In this document: positions 63,219 through 64,000 of the stretch, piece after piece
How positions within the stretch are numbered: position 1 is the first letter of the stretch
How the letters are laid out: the number at the start of each line of letters is the position of its first letter
Assembly: GCF_014595975.1 (NCBI RefSeq)
Contig: NZ_JABWGQ010000051.1
Span: forward strand, 1-64,000
Direction: 5' to 3'
Length of the DNA stretch: 64,000 nucleotides
Source of the DNA: Sphingopyxis sp. LK2115
Lineage (GTDB): Bacteria > Pseudomonadota > Alphaproteobacteria > Sphingomonadales > Sphingomonadaceae
Translations under genes and position numbers: made by a program
The notes under the pieces: generated by a model
What the model was told of the DNA's origin: nothing
The model's database searches: none
Seen by the model: only the letters and a program-made list of their open reading frames with translations

Positions 63219-63302
63219 GTTTCAGCGTCCACGGCCTGACGTTGCCTTGAGCGCCGCGCAAGACAAGAGGGACGGCCATGGATGCTGAAACAAGTTCAGC
63301 AT
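63219..63302. repeat. long inverted repeat and hairpin before sufE
   Basis: Arms at 63219-63236 and 63274-63291 (18 bases, two mismatches, GTTTCAGCG and complement) are overlapped by a small hairpin, ATGCTGAA/TTCAGCAT, at 63282-63302, followed by GACG. The end TTCAGCATGACG is typical of sphingomonad intergenic elements. It may end transcription of the psp operon. Confidence 0.55.
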
Positions 63303-63370
63303 GACGATGGGGCGAGGCGAAAGGGTAAATCCCTTCACACCGTCCCCCAAATCTGCCACTGCCCGCGCCC

Positions 63371-63781
63371 ATGCGCAGCCTCTCTGACATTTTCGACGAA
63401 TATGATTTCCTTGATGGCGACGATCGCTATCGCCTGCTGATCGAGCTTGGCCGCGAGCTGGAACCGATGCCCGACGCGCTCAAGACCGACGCGACGCTGG
63501 TGCGCGGATGCAGCGCGAGCGTCTGGGTTTATCCGGTGCCGCAGGACGATGGCCGTCTGCATTTCCTTGCCGACAGCAATGCCGCGATCACCAAGGGCAT
63601 CGTCGCGCTTGTCCTCGCCGCGGTGCAGGACCGGCCCGCCAGCGAGGTCGCCGGAATGGACATCGCCGCCGCGCTCGCGCCCTTCGACCTCCAGCGCCAG
63701 CTTTCGTCGAACCGCACGCAGGGCGTGCCCAACATGATCGCGCTCGTCCAGGACACCGCCCGCCGCCTTGCCGCGGGCTGA
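63371..63781 (+). CDS. sufE: SufE-family sulfur acceptor protein
   Basis: The 136-residue protein matches SufE: EYDFLDGDDRYRLLIELGRE at the start and LVRGCSASVWVYP, where Cys47 accepts persulfide from a cysteine desulfurase such as SufS for Fe-S cluster assembly. The length fits. No other suf gene lies nearby. The ATG at 63371 opens at the conserved first helix. It converges on the partial peptidase gene. Confidence 0.9.
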   Translation: MRSLSDIFDEYDFLDGDDRYRLLIELGRELEPMPDALKTDATLVRGCSASVWVYPVPQDDGRLHFLADSNAAITKGIVALVLAAVQDRPASEVAGMDIAAALAPFDLQRQLSSNRTQGVPNMIALVQDTARRLAAG

Positions 63782-63785
63782 TCCC

Positions 63786-64000
63786 TCACTTCGACAGGTC
63801 GCGCAGCAGGCTGTCCCAATGCGCGAGCGCCGGAGCGATGGCGGCGACGGGCACACGTTCGTTGAGGCCGTGCGCAAAGCTGTCGCTCGCCTTGGAGAAC
63901 AGCCCCGCGACGCCATAGCTCGGCACGCCGTTCATGCGGAAATGATAGCTGTCGGTGGCGCCCGCGCTCATCGACGGGATGATCGGCAGGCCCGGCGCGC
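63786..64000 (-). CDS. M20-type metallopeptidase, C-terminal fragment
   Basis: The last 71 residues of a protein that begins beyond position 64000 are visible. PGLPIIPSMSAGATDSYHFR and the late HGLNERVPVAAI fit the C-terminal end of M20/M25/M40 peptidases (Glu and His ligands of the second metal). The stop is at 63786, four bases after the sufE stop, so the two genes are convergent. The substrate cannot be judged from this fragment. Confidence 0.7.
   Translation of the reverse strand, partial: APGLPIIPSMSAGATDSYHFRMNGVPSYGVAGLFSKASDSFAHGLNERVPVAAIAPALAHWDSLLRDLSK

Overview
The window reads as one chromosomal segment of an aerobic, high-GC alphaproteobacterium of the Sphingomonadales, most like Sphingopyxis. 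Supporting points are the RimP-NusA-YlxR/L7Ae-InfB-RbfA operon, a SerC-SerA-HisZ operon, an Entner-Doudoroff set (zwf, edd, eda), a PHA synthase, many small palindromic intergenic elements of the sphingomonad type, and dense GC-rich coding with long spurious antisense frames. The genus is an inference. No tRNA, rRNA, CRISPR array, insertion sequence or prophage was seen.

Layout. 1-2.7 kb: 5' part of phaC (minus strand), then an AlaC-type aminotransferase coupled to two small membrane proteins. 2.9-9.9 kb: a sugar-type MFS transporter with its LacI regulator, an exported methyltransferase-like protein, a D-aminoacylase-like amidohydrolase and a DUF885 lipoprotein. 9.9-13.9 kb: NhaA, then an NfrB-like membrane glycosyltransferase coupled to a predicted outer-membrane partner. 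14-20.8 kb: a TauE-type permease with a TIGR02186 protein, a HerA ATPase, a glyoxalase-fold protein, a SleB-type wall hydrolase, a DUF1772 protein and a beta-helix lipoprotein. 21.1-27.5 kb: the transcription and translation operon rimP-nusA-ylxR-infB-rbfA. 27.5-31.5 kb: serine biosynthesis (serC, serA) with hisZ. 32.4-36.9 kb: a molybdoenzyme module (YdeP-type oxidoreductase, MobA, FdhD, MOSC protein). 36.9-42.7 kb: glpD, zwf, edd, eda. 42.9-53.1 kb: a glycerolipid and neutral-lipid cluster (HAD-PlsC fusion, PlsB-like acyltransferase, WS/DGAT, patatin lipase, two alpha/beta hydrolases, gpsA). 53.2-58.8 kb: tlpA, argH, an LptM-like lipoprotein, lysA, a streptothricin-acetyltransferase-like GNAT and a precorrin-2 dehydrogenase. 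58.9-63.2 kb: an enlarged phage-shock-protein (psp) locus. The window ends with sufE and the 3' end of a peptidase.

The most interesting part is the psp locus. pspF is divergent from a sigma-54 promoter. The first transcribed gene would be a tiny exported or membrane peptide, followed by a perfect intrinsic terminator that overlaps an alternative hairpin, and then pspA, pspB and pspC. After these come five small consecutive genes. Each encodes one N-terminal membrane segment and a C-terminal coiled coil resembling PspB, with a shared 'ERI.T(D/E)' motif; most also end in 'EI(D/E).LR', as PspC does. This looks like a paralogous expansion of the membrane-sensor part of the envelope-stress system. 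A second point of interest is the lipid cluster, whose gene content resembles a mycobacterial plsB2-plsC-WS/DGAT-lipase locus.
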